Counted from the first letter of the stretch, positions 10,201-21,921 are shown. The stretch: 64,000 nucleotides of DNA from Ceratodon purpureus (GCA_014871385.1 CM026423.1:24547749-24611748), one strand, 5' to 3'. The notes: generated by a model from the letters alone, not told the origin. Made by a program: numbers and translations.

Positions 10201-13200
10201 GTCAGGCACGTCCGCAGGATCGGACGTCTTGTTGAGGTTCCTGTTTCGTCCGTCCAACCACTTCTTCCCCGCAGCCGTTGCATACGCCTTATCCAGCCAG
10301 CTCTCCAGCTCCGCGCGACCGATGGCCTTCGAATCGGCAAACTCGTCCCATTCATTTGCAGGATACATTACGTATGAGCTCTTACGGCTTGGAAGCTCCC
10401 AACCACAATAGTTGCTCATCAACTCGTTCTTCATCAGCCTGACCAGTCGTTCCCTAATCCCTGCTGTTTGAAGGGACGGTAATCTCGCCACTCTATCACC
10501 TTTGGTGGCCTTCGATCCCTTCACAGAGATTTCTTTCCCCTCCACAAGGTGAGCAAGGTAGTGGATATCCTCTGAGCGCAGGCCGTATAGCGGTTTTAAG
10601 TCATTCTGGACAAAAGGCTTACGCTTGAGGTCATAGTTCGTCTGCACATTCCCTTGCGCATCTGGCAGCTTCCCCTTCGTGTACTGTTTCTCAATCTCCA
10701 CCCATCGGTCAACGGCCGTGTCGTCTTCAACAAACAGTAGCGGTATCTTGCAGTCCCTTAGCTCCGAGTCCTTCACGTTTGTGAAGATCGATGCGAGAGC
10801 AGGAACAAAGTCCTGGCATACCAGACGCCGGGGGAGGTGTTAGTAGCGCTCTCCAGTGAGGAAGTTGCCATCGGGGGATCCCACGATGATGGGAAGTATG
10901 AGGAACACTCCAAGAGGCCATAAACATTTCTACAAGTCGGATCGTCGGGGGATCTCTCGATGACTTTGATACATATATACAGATATATACAACTCGGATC
11001 ATCGGGGGATCTCTCGATGAGGGAGGGAATACAGACTTACCAGGAATTCTTTAGGGTGCTGCCGTCCCTGTAAAGCTGGCATGGGACGGTCCATCTCTTT
11101 CCACTTGATTCGGGCATTGAGCACCTGCATCATGAATGTGTGCTCCTTCTGTGGGCCGGCCATATCCTGGTTTAGGACACGTGAGAGGAGCATGAGCTTG
11201 ATGTGCTCGGGCTTGGGCGCCCACACCGGGATGATTGAGAAATTCGACGCCTCGTCTTTGTCAGCCCCATCAATTTCGCCACTCTCGACGAGACCTCGGT
11301 AACACTGAACCGTATGCTGGCCCCCAATGATGTAGAAGTCCGTGGAGCTCTTCATCTGATTCTTTTCCGGAGGTTTATCGAAGAACTCTACGAGACCTTT
11401 TTCTCCATACGGTCCCTTCTTCAGCGGAAGTACAGTGATTTCTCTATCTGTTCCACTGTACCTCGGGGCGATGCGCGCCTGGTTCGTCAAGGCTTTTAAC
11501 CTGTCCGGAATAAGTCCTCGGTAGACGATTGAACCTGGAGGGGCCCTGTGCAGCTTTGAAAAATGCACAGTTATTGGCGCTCCCTTCTCATCCTTCAGCC
11601 TCTCGTGGCCCCACCTGTACAGGGGTTCGAAAGCCTCCCTGTACAAGTTCTTCATCTCTATCTGCTTGGTCTTGTCCAGCTTCTCAATATCCGAAGCTGA
11701 CATTGTCACACACTGCTGAAGAGTAAGCTTGTCATCGGCCTTTCCCTTCTTGCCCTTCCCTGTGTCAGGCACCGCAATCTCCCCGTCATTGACCAAGGAT
11801 GATTTCCGTTTTGTGCCCCGCGTCTTGGTAGGAGTAGACGCAGTCGGAGCCTGCGGTCGACCGGGAGCAGCAGCTGCAGCCTCACTGCGCGCCTCGTCGA
11901 TTTGGTTCCACTGATTTTCAATATGTGTCGGAGTCCACTTCGTCCTATCCTCCGGCATGTACATGTACCCCTTGGCAGCGAGGGATGCACACTGAATCAG
12001 GCTGAGCTTGCAGAGGTCGAGGATCAGTCCATAAGTTACAGTCCGATCGGACTTCGGGATCTTCTCCTCCACCACCATGATAGCTGTCTCCGCGTCAAGG
12101 CCTTTCAGTTCGAGAACGTTTAATCCAATCTGGGAATGGATCCGCGATTCACAGGTGAGATGGGGGACAATGACGGCCATGCCCCCTGCCGTATCCTTCC
12201 ACGACATGGCCCATGCGGTGACGTTCTTATCGCAGCGGTAGATTGCGCAGGGATTTGATTCACCAACGAAATTGAAGCCACGGATCCAACTATCGATAAA
12301 GGGATACAGCTTCACGGGTCTGTGGTCACCTGGCGGTTCCAATACTTGTTGTGCCCTGCAGAACAGACACACACCACCGTTGGTCAAGTTCTTGCTCCAA
12401 ATCAATTAAGAGTTATACAAATCGGATCATCGGGGGATCTCTCGATGACTACGATTCATACACACGCGTGAGGGGCTATGCGCATTACTTACAGGACAAC
12501 AACTATCTAGAGGGACCATAAAAAAAAATAAAAAAAAAGCAGAGGGACGAAAGGGGCAATGAGGTCATCGAGAGATCCCCCGATGTTCTGCCATACCCAC
12601 AGGATGGGAAGGGGATACCAACACATCGAGGGATCCCCCGATGGACCAAGGATATGATACCTAAGCATTAAGGGATCCCAAATGCAATCAGCACTGTCCA
12701 TACAGTGTATCGTCCAGGGTGAGGTTACCTAGGTTTTTAGTTTATGTTTTATGAATATGGTTTCAAGTGAGTGGGTCATCGGGAGATCCCCCGATGCTCT
12801 GCCGTAACAACAGGATGGGATAGGGATACCGACGCATCGAGGGATCCCCCGATGGACCCAGGACATGTGCACAATGCATCAATTCCTCCCTCATGAACAT
12901 ATCAACACTGTCCATACAGTGCATTGTTCATGGTGAGGTTCCCTGGTTACGGGATAAATAGTTAAAGAGTAGGGTTTCAAGTGAAAAGGTCATGGAGAGA
13001 TCCCCCGATGGCTTGCCGTTCCCACAGAATGGGAAGGGGATACTGACGCATCGAGAGATCCCCCGATGGACCAAGGATATGTGAACAATGCATCAAGGGA
13101 TCACTGAAGCAAGTTACACTGTCCGTACAGTGTATTGTGTAGGGTGAGGTTCTCTGGTTACGGGTTTAGGGTTTGAAGCTCACGGTTTCAAGCGAATAAG

Positions 13201-13448
13201 ATCAGGAATATGGGTTCATGTTACGTCGCACTACGGAAACCAATTACAATACCAAGAGAATGCTCCTCACAGCACCTCTCTTAATGTTGCTCTTCATCAT
13301 GAGACGGACAGGGACTACTGCATTTCCAGATGTGGTCAAGGAAATACATTGTCACTAAGCATAGAATTTGAGATTAGAGAAAAAAAAAAACTTACGGGTC
13401 CTCCCAGATTCTTGCGGTCCCCGGCCCTCTGGATGAACTGCCTGCCAT
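7269..13448 (-). CDS. Five-exon gene: ParB-like (sulfiredoxin/ParB-fold) region, unrecognised middle, acidic low-complexity tail
   Basis: Model: exons 13448-13396, 12355-11041, 10812-9457, 8988-8713 and 8534-7269. All four introns have GT-AG ends, and phases agree throughout (first junction phase 2, the others phase 0), giving 4,266 nt and about 1,421 aa. Exon 1 starts MAGSSSRGPG. Exon 2 (to residue 456) has a basic linker (TKTRGTKRKSS) and, near residue 361, I-I-G-G-Q-H-T-V-Q-C-Y-R-G-L. This resembles the G-G-x-H-R...A box of ParB-like nuclease/sulfiredoxin-fold domains, followed by an I-P-V-W string. Exon 3 (457-908) is well ordered but unrecognised; its end (DNMVIVNVN) recalls methyltransferase-type beta strands. 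Exon 4 has eight Asp in a row from a trinucleotide tract. Exon 5 is Pro/Glu/Asp-rich and ends with a conserved-looking NDFEKK. The function is unknown; a DNA-binding or DNA-processing nuclear role is inference. The 20-bp palindrome P1 occurs in introns 1-3 and in exon 5. Confidence 0.65.
8073..8092. repeat. Palindrome P1 inside coding exon 5
   Basis: CATCGGGATATCTCCCGATG, a perfect-looking dyad. On the minus strand it is translated in frame as part of PPSGDIPMIEG. The palindrome has therefore been accepted within protein-coding sequence of the ParB-like gene. Confidence 0.8.
9113..9206. repeat. Inverted pair of P1 palindromes forming a long hairpin (intron 3)
   Basis: TATCGGGGGATCCCTCGATG (9117-9136) and its reverse complement (9182-9201), with matching flanks, give a perfect stem of about 22 bp around a 45-nt loop. 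Each arm is itself palindromic. It lies inside the third intron of the ParB-like gene. Confidence 0.85.
10869..11019. repeat. Three P1 palindromes in intron 2
   Basis: Copies start at 10869, 10943 and 11000, inside a 228-bp intron (10813-11040) of the ParB-like gene. The second and third share the flank 'CGGATC(A/G)TCGGGGGATC'. Confidence 0.85.
12428..13200. repeat. Intron 1: one P1 palindrome plus three ~213-bp tandem units, each with an inverted P1 pair
   Basis: A single copy lies at 12428-12447. Three tandem units follow, with palindromes at 12566/12624, 12777/12835 and 12991/13049. Each unit also carries ACAGGATGGGA, CACTGTCCATACAGTG (a second dyad) and GGTGAGGTT. Unit spacing is 211-214 bp. 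The array fills most of the first intron of the ParB-like gene. Confidence 0.85.
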
Positions 13449-14100
13449 AGCTGCCTGCAAACTCTGCACGGCGATGGCACGATGCACGGGAAATTGCAAA
13501 CAAAAAAATGAGAACGAGAAATAAAAGAACACTTCAGAGGAGCAAACATTGTGACGAATTTTAAGTGCAGCTCCCTCTACTCGTTCCGACAATGCAAGTA
13601 ACCATACCAACGCATGAGACTCGAGCAATCATGCGAGAGATTGGCAACTGCAAACACAAAAGAGGAGACAGCATCGGGAGACAGACCCGATTGACCAAAG
13701 AATGTACGCAAGAAGTACCTGTGAATGCTGTCGCAGGTGGAAAACCCCTCGTCCGCTGCTTCGTCTTCCTCCTCAAATCCCGCTCCGACGATCCGATTTC
13801 CTTGTCCGCCCCCCGATCCAAAAGCTCCGCCTCGATCTCGGCTGAATGCCACTCCCAAACACCTCCCAAATGCCGAAAAAAACACCTCTCACTCGCCTCC
13901 CAAACACCTCTCAATCGCCCTAAACCTCCCGTACACGAATTACTCGCCCTAAACCTGCCAAACCACCTCTCAATCGCCCTAAACCTCCCTCGGTAACTCC
14001 TCGTGTCCTAAACATTGAAGGAGATTGAAGGCTGTCTGTTCTCTTCGGGTTCAGGCGATATCTTGTGCGCATACCGTGCCACGTTGCTCTAAGCAGCTGT
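13449..14100 (-). promoter_or_regulatory. Upstream region of the ParB-like gene, possible non-coding first exon
   Basis: An acceptor (AGAGTTTGCAG) sits just before the ATG exon, and a donor (CACAG|GTACTT) lies at 13721, so a 5' exon ending at 13721 may be spliced on. Its frames do not join cleanly to the ATG exon, so it is more likely untranslated. No TATA box was assigned. Confidence 0.35.
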
Positions 14101-15399
14101 CCTCTCAATATTTCTCCTAAAGGGATGTTATTGCACCCGCAAGCAGTTGCAGAATTTGTCTCGCTTATTTCTAAACCGTGGTTTTGTGCGTGTTACAGGA
14201 ACTTGCACGCAAACCAGCTCTATGGACCAATTCCAAAAGAACTTTGGCAACTGCAGTTCATTGAGATAGTTGTAAGTTCTTTTTTAAATGTTCCGGGGAA
14301 GTGTTGGTCAAGGCCATGACGTTCCCAATCAGGCAGTCCCACAGCGATCAATATGAAAATAGATCGGCCCAATTCAGTTCTTTTATTTGAACCAAATGAT
14401 GTCATGTTTTTATATTTGTGAGACCCCCACAAACCTTCCGACCTTTCATGTCCTGACCGCTGTGTATAATCAATCGGCTTGGATGTTCCTGCAGATATGT
14501 ACAGAAGAACTATCTCACCGGGAACATACCAACACCAGAGCTTGGAAAGCTCAGTCTCCTCAAAGCTTCGGAGGTGAGATCATCACACAAAATCAACGCG
14601 GCAGCATTTGACGATTTATGTTGTACATGGTTTGAAGTCCTGAGATCGCACAAAGTGAGTTTCGAGCCGAGAGGATTTACTCATAATATGTTCCATAACA
14701 AAATATGGATCATCACAAACTCATGTTCACGCTTGCACGACCAGGCAGCACATGTGAATCCATAGCCCCGGGAAAACGGTCGCATGTGAGAGAGTACTCG
14801 TTGCACGTATAATAGGACTCATTTCATAAGGCACTCATTCATGAACTAACGGTAGTTATTCACATCAAAGCGATGATGAGCAATGATACATACGACATAT
14901 GCAGCAACGACGGCAGAAATTTGAATCACCCCGAGCCGGTCACGGCTTCGGGGCGCTATGAGCGAACTTTATCGAGGACAAGGAAATCTACGTCAAAACA
15001 TGAGGCCATAAATCCCTGATCACCACGAATGCCTTACCGGCATTTATGGGCTACCCTAGGGATTCAACACTCGCAAATCTACATGGAACTGGGAAAACAC
15101 TGTCGTCTGCGTGTACATGCTATTCGACAGCGCCAATTTTTACAGTCCAACGACAGAGTGTGATGCAGAAACTCAACAACAAAGATGTACAATACTTCTG
15201 CGCCAAGCAAGGATTTCCATATTCCGCTGTACAGTGAGGATAAGGGCCTGGAAACCCATGCCGATAGTGTTCGAAAATGGATGGCGTGACTGTAGACCCT
15301 ATGGCCACACCCGATACCCCGTGCGCTTTGAATTCGCAGACGAGAGAATCCCCAAACCATGGTCGCCCTCGCACCGAATTCGGCCACGTCTCCGTGTCA
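14101..15399. other. Intergenic DNA, nothing recognised
   Basis: Only short open frames without motifs on either strand. Confidence 0.4.
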
Positions 15400-16215
15400 T
15401 TACTGGGAGGAAGTCCACGGACGTTTCCGATTACCAGTAGACGAATCTGCCGTGTCCTCCAAGTCCTGCCCAGCCGGGACCGCCGAATCACAACGAAGTC
15501 GGGGGATACTATGTGACCCACCAGATATGATCTCTGTAGGACCGTCATGCACAATCACTTCCGTATGCCCAGTACTGTCGTCGGAGGCCACCGCTCCGAT
15601 TCTGTGGCGGTCAATTCGACGCAACATTCGCATCACATCCTCGAAGCACGAAACGCCGCAAACGGGGCCGCTACGGGTTCCACCGTCGAATGAGTCTTCG
15701 AACTCTGATGGCAAACTCAACTCACTCAGAGGACACGGTACACACTCTTCTGTAGGGGGGGTTGAGAGGCAGGTACATAACGACTCATGGATGTATTGTA
15801 CCGTAAAGGGCGAACAACGGCAGCGTAACATCTTTCGTCGCATTGCGTCGTCTATCCCCATCGTTTTCCCCCATTCGAGACGGAGTTCGCACCTACATGG
15901 AATTCTCTGTAACCATCTAAGACGACCACATGCAATGCAATCGCATCTGGTCTCGCATTCATGACGCGGGCCAAGGGGTCCCAGCTCGTACTCCCGTATC
16001 GAACTTTCTAACCAACTCGGATTGCCATTGTACCGGTCTCGCCTTGGTAGTTTGACACCAAAATCCTTGTCGTAGACAATCACCATATTTCGATCCCTCA
16101 GACAGACCCTCTCAGGTGGTAACATAAACGTAACAATTGCACTCAACTCGACGGACATAGATGATGGAGCAACGTTCATAGAAGACGAATGTATTCCACA
16201 CCTCGTAAAAGCCAA
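15400..16215 (-). other. Long open frame, unrecognised, Cys-rich
   Basis: About 270 codons without a stop, after a possible acceptor (GAGGTCAG) at its right end. The reading has many Cys in C-x-C and C-x2-C spacing (C-D-C-I-A-C, C-R-C, C-T-C) and no motif I know. It overlaps long frames on both strands, which lowers confidence. It could be an exon of an undescribed gene or a chance frame in GC-rich DNA. Confidence 0.25.
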
Positions 16216-16724
16216 CTGACCTCCACCAGGTTCGCGCGGAAGACCTCCGCGTCGGAGCTCACGTAGTGCATTCGCTCAAGAGACCCACCCTCTCAGACAT
16301 GCTGGCTATTCCTCAGAACAGGAACCCATTCTCTCGTGAAGTGGTGGACGTTCAGCCCTCCTCGTTCATGTAGGAATGAGTCTCTCTACATCGCTTCAAG
16401 GGTTTAGGGTTGGAGGACAGGTTCCATTTTGTCGCGAGGATAGACGACAGTGGTTGCTGCAGAGGATGATCTCGGGCAGTGCGACAGGACGGCGACACTT
16501 ATGCCCCGAGCTCGAACCATAAATGCTACCTAAAGTTAGGACGATGGAGTGGTTGATGAGTATGGCGGCAGTGCGGCCGTACTTTACCCGCCCATGCCCA
16601 TCCGCAACACACATATCCTGTCAATTGGCTACTTTCAACTCACTTGTATTAAAAGGTATTATCCAACTGACGACATGATAGAATCCCATTAGAAAATGCA
16701 TTACGACTACACCCCGGCGCCACA
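16216..16724. other. Intergenic DNA, nothing recognised
   Basis: No gene or clear repeat seen. Confidence 0.35.
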
Positions 16725-17838
16725 CCGTCCGCCTACACCCGGGGTCACACCGGTGTGACCCTTGCGATATTTGGTGTGAGTGCGTCCTCTTTGGAGCATG
16801 CATCCTTCGATGAAACATCCGGTTCAGCAGCACAAAGCTCGCAAGGCGAAACTCTCGAAACTGAAAGTAGCGTGAAACAACACCCAGCTTGAAAAAAATG
16901 AAAACGAATATATAGAGGTGAAGACAATTAAACAAAACACATATAAAAACAAAGGGGTCACACCGGGGGGGGGGGGGGGGGGCGGGGGTAACGACACGGT
17001 GTAGCCTATGGGTGAGGGGGACACAGTTACACCTCTTTGCAAAGGGGTTACACGGGTGTAAGGGCTGGGGGGGAACACCACCTTGCAAATGGGTTACACC
17101 ACGGGGTTACAACGGTGTAGCAAAGGGCTGCGGGGAACACCGTCACACCATCTCTGCAAGAGGGTCACACCAATGGGTCACACGACTGTAGCCAAAGCCT
17201 GGGGGGAACACCATCACACCTTGTTTGCAAACGGGTCACACCACGGGGGTTACACCGGTGTATCAAAGGACTCGCAGGTACACCGTCGCACCTTCTTTAC
17301 AAGCGGGGTACACCTCGCGGGTTTCACCGGTGCAGCTAAGGGCCCCTCGGCCGGCGCCCTCTCATCCGCCCGCGTGCACTCACCCGCCCACGTACGCTCG
17401 TCCGCCCGCGCCCTCCCTCGTGTCCGCACCCCCTCGTCCGCCCGAGCCCCCTCATCCGCACGCGCACTCTCCTCGATCCGCACCCCATCTTCCGCGTGCG
17501 CCCTGTCATCCCTCTTCGCCGTCCCTTCGGCCCGCGCACTCCCTTTCGTCAGCAGTTGAGAAGCAGTCTGGGCGAGGACTAGAACGGAAGAAATACAAGC
17601 CCGGAGAGATCAAAGCTGTAACATAACAACCACAGGGGGAATAGCAATGTAGAATAAACAAATGTGAATGGATTATACGGCTGCAACAACAACCGCGGTT
17701 TAGAAAGAGCTTCCAAGACCCGTACGGTCCTCAATAACGCAGAAAAAAATTCACTCGGCCAAGGAGTGCTACTCGTCAGCATTTAGGAGATCACCTAAAT
17801 TACACGCTGGATTATAATGCCGCCACCTGGAACATATG
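16725..17838. repeat. Composite dispersed repeat, copy 2
   Basis: Same part order as at 3.17-4.18 kb: the stretch with CTCTCGAAACTGAAAGTAGC (16751-16960), ACACC-rich units (to 17330), the CGTCCGCCC minisatellite (17335-17556) and the tail with ATTTAGGAGATCACCTAAAT (17572-17838, palindrome at 17781-17800). An 18-G run lies at 16965-16982. Confidence 0.75.
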
Positions 17839-17879
17839 GATAGTCCGCTCCGTGTCTATCTACTGAAGTCTAGCATCAC

Positions 17880-18640
17880 GGGACCTTTGTGGGTGTGTCC
17901 TCCTACACCCGGGTCACACCGGTGTAACTCCGAGGAGATGGGGTGTGGGTGCATCGGCCTACACCCGGGGCCACACCGGTGTGAGTGTGTCCAAGTACAC
18001 CCGGGGTGTGGTGTGAGCTCACGGAATGCAGGTGTGGGCGCATCGGCCCACACCCGGGGTCACACCGGTCGGTGAAACCTCGCGGGGGACACCTCGAGGT
18101 GTGAGTGTGCCCACCTACACCCGACGTCACACTGTCCGCCTACACCCCGGGGTCACACCGGTGTAACTTCAAGGGGATGAGGTGTATTGCCGGCCTACAC
18201 CTGGGTCACCTGTGTAACCTCACGGAGATAAGGTGTGAGTGTGCCCGCCTATTCCCGGCGTCACACCGGTGTAATCTCATTGAGTTGAGGTGTGTGCGCG
18301 TCAGCCTACACCATGGGTCACACCGGTGTGACCTCTTTAGATATATTCTGTGGATGTGTCGGCCTACACCCAGGGTCACACCAGTGCCACACCAGTGCCA
18401 CACCAGTGCCACACCAGTGCGATCCTCGGAGGACGAGGTGTGAGTGTGTCCAAGTACACCCGGGGTGTGGTGTAGCCCCACGGAGTTGAGGCGTGAGTGT
18501 GCCCACCTACACCCAGCGTCAGACCGGTGTAACGTCACGGAGATGAGGTGTGAGTGCATCGGCCTACACCCGGGGTCACACCGGTGTAACCTCACGGAGA
18601 TGAGGTGTGAGTGTGCCCGCCTTCACCGGGGTTACGCCAT
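17880..18640. repeat. Satellite array built on TCACACCGGTGTGA (array 2)
   Basis: About a dozen units of roughly 60 bp with core CACACCGGTGT, CCTACACCCG and GGAGATGAGGTGTGAGTG. An 11-bp tandem (ACCAGTGCCAC, four times) lies at 18380-18420. Confidence 0.85.
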
Positions 18641-18649
18641 CAAATCCAC

Positions 18650-20636
18650 AACCATCTTTGTGCTCCGTTGTTGTGCCAACTCTCCAATCATCCATTCCGG
18701 TGTGGTCCACGGGGTTGAGGATTGCATTTTAGCATCTTGGACTTGTGCTCACATTACTTGGAGCTCTAAGGATGTTGGAATGCGGCCCTCCCTCCATCCT
18801 CAAGCTACATACTTAGCTCCAAAAACCTTCATCGCCAGACAAAACAGAACAACTTAATCAGCTGAAACTCTCCATCTCTCTCCCTCTCCCATCACCCAAC
18901 AAACCCTAACACAGTACCTACCTACCCGTCTCACACCAGAACACACGCCATCTCAACCATGAACATCATCCTACAACGAACCCGACACTATCCAGTCACC
19001 GATCCCGCACATTGCACCTCACCACACAGGTGATCGCAACATGAACACACTGATTGTGCAGATATGTTGAGGTGGTGAGGATGGATCACCTGCAAGCTTC
19101 ATCCCCGACCCTAGTGATAGTCCAGGTTCTGCTTCGCTTTTTGCAAGTCCAGCTGGAGCGTTGGCCCGACGGAGAAGACCCTGATTTACGATCCTCAGTT
19201 AGAGCACCAGCTTCATCTTGAGCTGATAAGATCTTGCTCACGATTTCAGGAAGTAAGACGAAGCACATAGAGATGACGAGAATGAGGGGGCTTGGCCGGT
19301 GGAACGGTCATGTTTGTCAGCCTATGTAGACGCCAGGCCGAAACTTTGCAGAAGTTAGGAACCAATACCAACGCAATTGCTTCAGCCTCAAAGGAGACCG
19401 AGGAAGCATGTAGAATTGCACGGAGCGCGTCGGCATGCTCGCCAGCATGCAGCAGGATAAGCTGATTCAATCGCCGTAGTCACAAAGAGGACTAGATTCT
19501 CCATTACAGAATGTGGAGCACCTGGGAATGACGGAACCGATTCTGGACGCTCCGTGAAATCCGACATCGGACACAGAAGTCAGTTTCCTTCTAATCAGAA
19601 AAAAATGAAAGTCAACACTACCGATGACCTTGCCTGTAAGAAGTAGCTGAATGCAAACTTGCAAGTCCCGACGACAAACCAGAATAAAACGTACGTACAG
19701 AATGGATGATGATACATGTAGGTCTATAAGTGGACAGCTCTGAAACACACTCTTCGCTTCTGTTCTGAATGTGGAAATGATGAAGTGTATAAAGTAATAC
19801 AGAATCAAATTGCATCTGAAAAACAATCTATGGAGAGCCAAGAATGAAGAGGTCGATAACGAATACAAGCAATTTTAACAGTAATGCCATAACCACACGT
19901 CATACTTGAAATAATCACGGGTTCTCTCGTACATATTACGCCCCACATAGTATCGCTCCTGACAGCAGACGCAAACATGAGAGTTCAGAAAATTCTCGAA
20001 AGTAATACCAAACAGCATCTGCAATGAACATATGAGTACCACCTAAACTACAGGTACCCACAGGTAAACCTGGAACCAAAATGCAGCTCGCAAGAAGAAA
20101 GAAGTACCTGATGTGCCCGTTGAAGAAGCTGTACAACATAGAAGTTTGAAACCTTCCCCGCTTGCATCCGAAACCAGGAGGGAGCAAGAAACCAACTGCC
20201 GAACCTAAGTAGTATATAGCCAGCAGCCGTTCCATCATGAGCGACCTAGACAAGGCACACCATCGGCAGCATTCTTATCTCCATTCTGCAGAACAGGCAG
20301 CATGATTATGTAAGCCCGACTTATGCTCCAGAAAAGCAAGTGAGCTCACTGGGGAGATTATCCTAAACTAATGAGAAGACCATGTCCATAAAGCTGTTTT
20401 CGTCTGAAAAGCACAACCAAATATGACGGGTGGACACAAGGCTATATAACCAAGAAGTCGATTCTGTCGAGCCATAATACAAGGAAAGATCCCAGCGACC
20501 CTCAATTGAAAGAACCAGGGAACTAGGGCAGTAAGGACAAGGACTTGCAGTAAAAAGTTAACGTTACGCTCCTGATATTGTGCTTTATATTTATAAAATT
20601 TAGATGAAATTGAATTCATACCCCTGTACAAATGCT
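18650..20636 (-). other. Possible spliced gene pieces on the minus strand, otherwise nothing recognised
   Basis: Several short frames lie near plausible splice sites: an acceptor TATGTTCATTGCAG at about 20.0 kb, a donor CATCAG|GTACTT at about 20.11 kb and a donor GCTTGCAG|GTGATC at about 19.09 kb. One piece (19.25-19.47 kb) reads L-L-H-A-G-E-H-A-D-A-L-R-A-I-L-H-A. I could not join them into one continuous model and recognise no family. Confidence 0.25.
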
Positions 20637-20830
20637 TGATTGCACAATGCTTGCGAGGCAAGACTCTCGAAGCTGAAAGTAGCGTGAAACAACACCCGGC
20701 ATGAAAACAATGAAAACAAACATATAGAGGTGAAGACAATCAAACACGTATAAAAACACAGGGGTCACACGGGGGGTCACACCAGCGTAGCGAAGGGCTG
20801 AGGTGAACACCGTCACACCATCTCTACAAA
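20637..20830. repeat. Composite dispersed repeat, copy 3 (partial)
   Basis: Carries the CTCTCGAAGCTGAAAGTAGC part and a few ACACC-rich units, then breaks off. The GC minisatellite part reappears at 21100-21180. Confidence 0.65.
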
Positions 20831-21180
20831 CGGGAGGGCTAGGTACCTCTCCACGAAGGGCTGGGCAGTTTTGGGGAAACGCAGGCTGCACAGGCCTCCC
20901 TCTGTCCCTGCGGCGTAGCCGTAGTAGTTCCCTACGCCGGAACGGCGTCCTAGGGTTGATGACTCCTTTGTCAAATATTCTCCATCCTCTTTGGGTTGAT
21001 GACGTGTTTTGGTTAGTGTTTTGGTCAGTATTTTGGTTTAGTGCGGCACCAGGGAGGCCGGGCAGACTCTCCTCACCTCGGGGGTAACACCGGTGCAGCA
21101 AAGGGCCCTTGTGTCCGCGCCCTCCCCTCCGCCCCCGTGCACTCCTCCGTCCGCGCTCGTGCGACTGCGCCCCCCTTCAT

Positions 21181-21515
21181 ACGCTGGTTATTCCAGCAAG
21201 GAACTCGATGCGCCTGAGCGAGCGCACGTCGTCCTCTGTCCAGTCCATCAGGGCTCGATTGGATCGAAGGACCCGATTCAACTGCTCAACCTCAGAAAAC
21301 ACATCAACCTGTTTTCCTATCCGCCGGTCTTTGTCCTCGTGCATCACCCTCCAAATATATTGAACACGCAACTCCCAATCGTGCCATACGGTTCGGGGTC
21401 CTGCAATAACATTGTGCCACAGAAGTCCAACGAATCACGCCACATACGTCCAGAATAGAGATGGCAAAACCAAAATAACATCAATGCAAGTCCGATGGTC
21501 CAACAATGCATTTCA
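21181..21515 (-). repeat. 335-bp duplicated segment, copy 1 (exon-like)
   Basis: Nearly identical (a handful of differences) to 27433-27768 in the same orientation. Read on the minus strand from an acceptor (TTATTGCAG) it gives an open exon-like string containing W-H-D-W-E-L-R-V-Q-Y-I-W and D-W-T-E-D-D-V-R-S-L-R-R-I-E-F-L-A-G. The family is not recognised. In this copy the frame stays open at the start, where the other copy has a stop. Its left end abuts the GC minisatellite, so this looks like a piece of a gene carried into repeat DNA. Confidence 0.7.
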
Positions 21516-21628
21516 TCGGAAAGCAACTCGGGACAAGAAGGCGGCCAGGTCTTGGGATACCGAGCAGCACTGCTATTGGGGCAACAAACTGAGCGTGAAA
21601 CTGAGGTCGGCGCTCTCGATGGCATGCG

Positions 21629-21660
21629 AAAACCATCTGTCGGATCCGACAGATGGTTTT
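21629..21660. repeat. Perfect 32-bp palindrome
   Basis: AAAACCATCTGTCGGA followed immediately by its exact reverse complement; the centre is GGATCC. No second copy was seen in the window. Confidence 0.9.
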
Positions 21661-21921
21661 TCCATCAAACTACAATCCGCCGGGGCCACGGAAACTGCTG
21701 CAAGGGGGGAGCTACGAGAATATAAATAAGAATAAATGAGGAATTCAGGAATGAATAGTGTGTGGAATTCGTGGCAGCGAGAAGCAGTGCGCTGAGACTC
21801 TAGAAAAAAGGTGGCCTGACTGAGGTCACTGACAAGGAATGTTGGACTCGCTTCGTTCCACACGGGATCATGAATGTTTTAGGATTAAAGGTTTCAGTGA
21901 ATAATAAAGTCCCATATGGAA

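Noticed and set aside
5798-13068. CRISPR-like array
   Set aside because: The palindromes are irregularly spaced, in both orientations, without uniform spacers, and lie in introns of a eukaryotic gene.
17856-18857. Cys/His-rich open frames that look like zinc-finger proteins
   Set aside because: They are translations of the CACACCGGTGT satellite; the repeated H-R-C-D-P-G-C string follows the DNA repeat and occurs wherever the array does.
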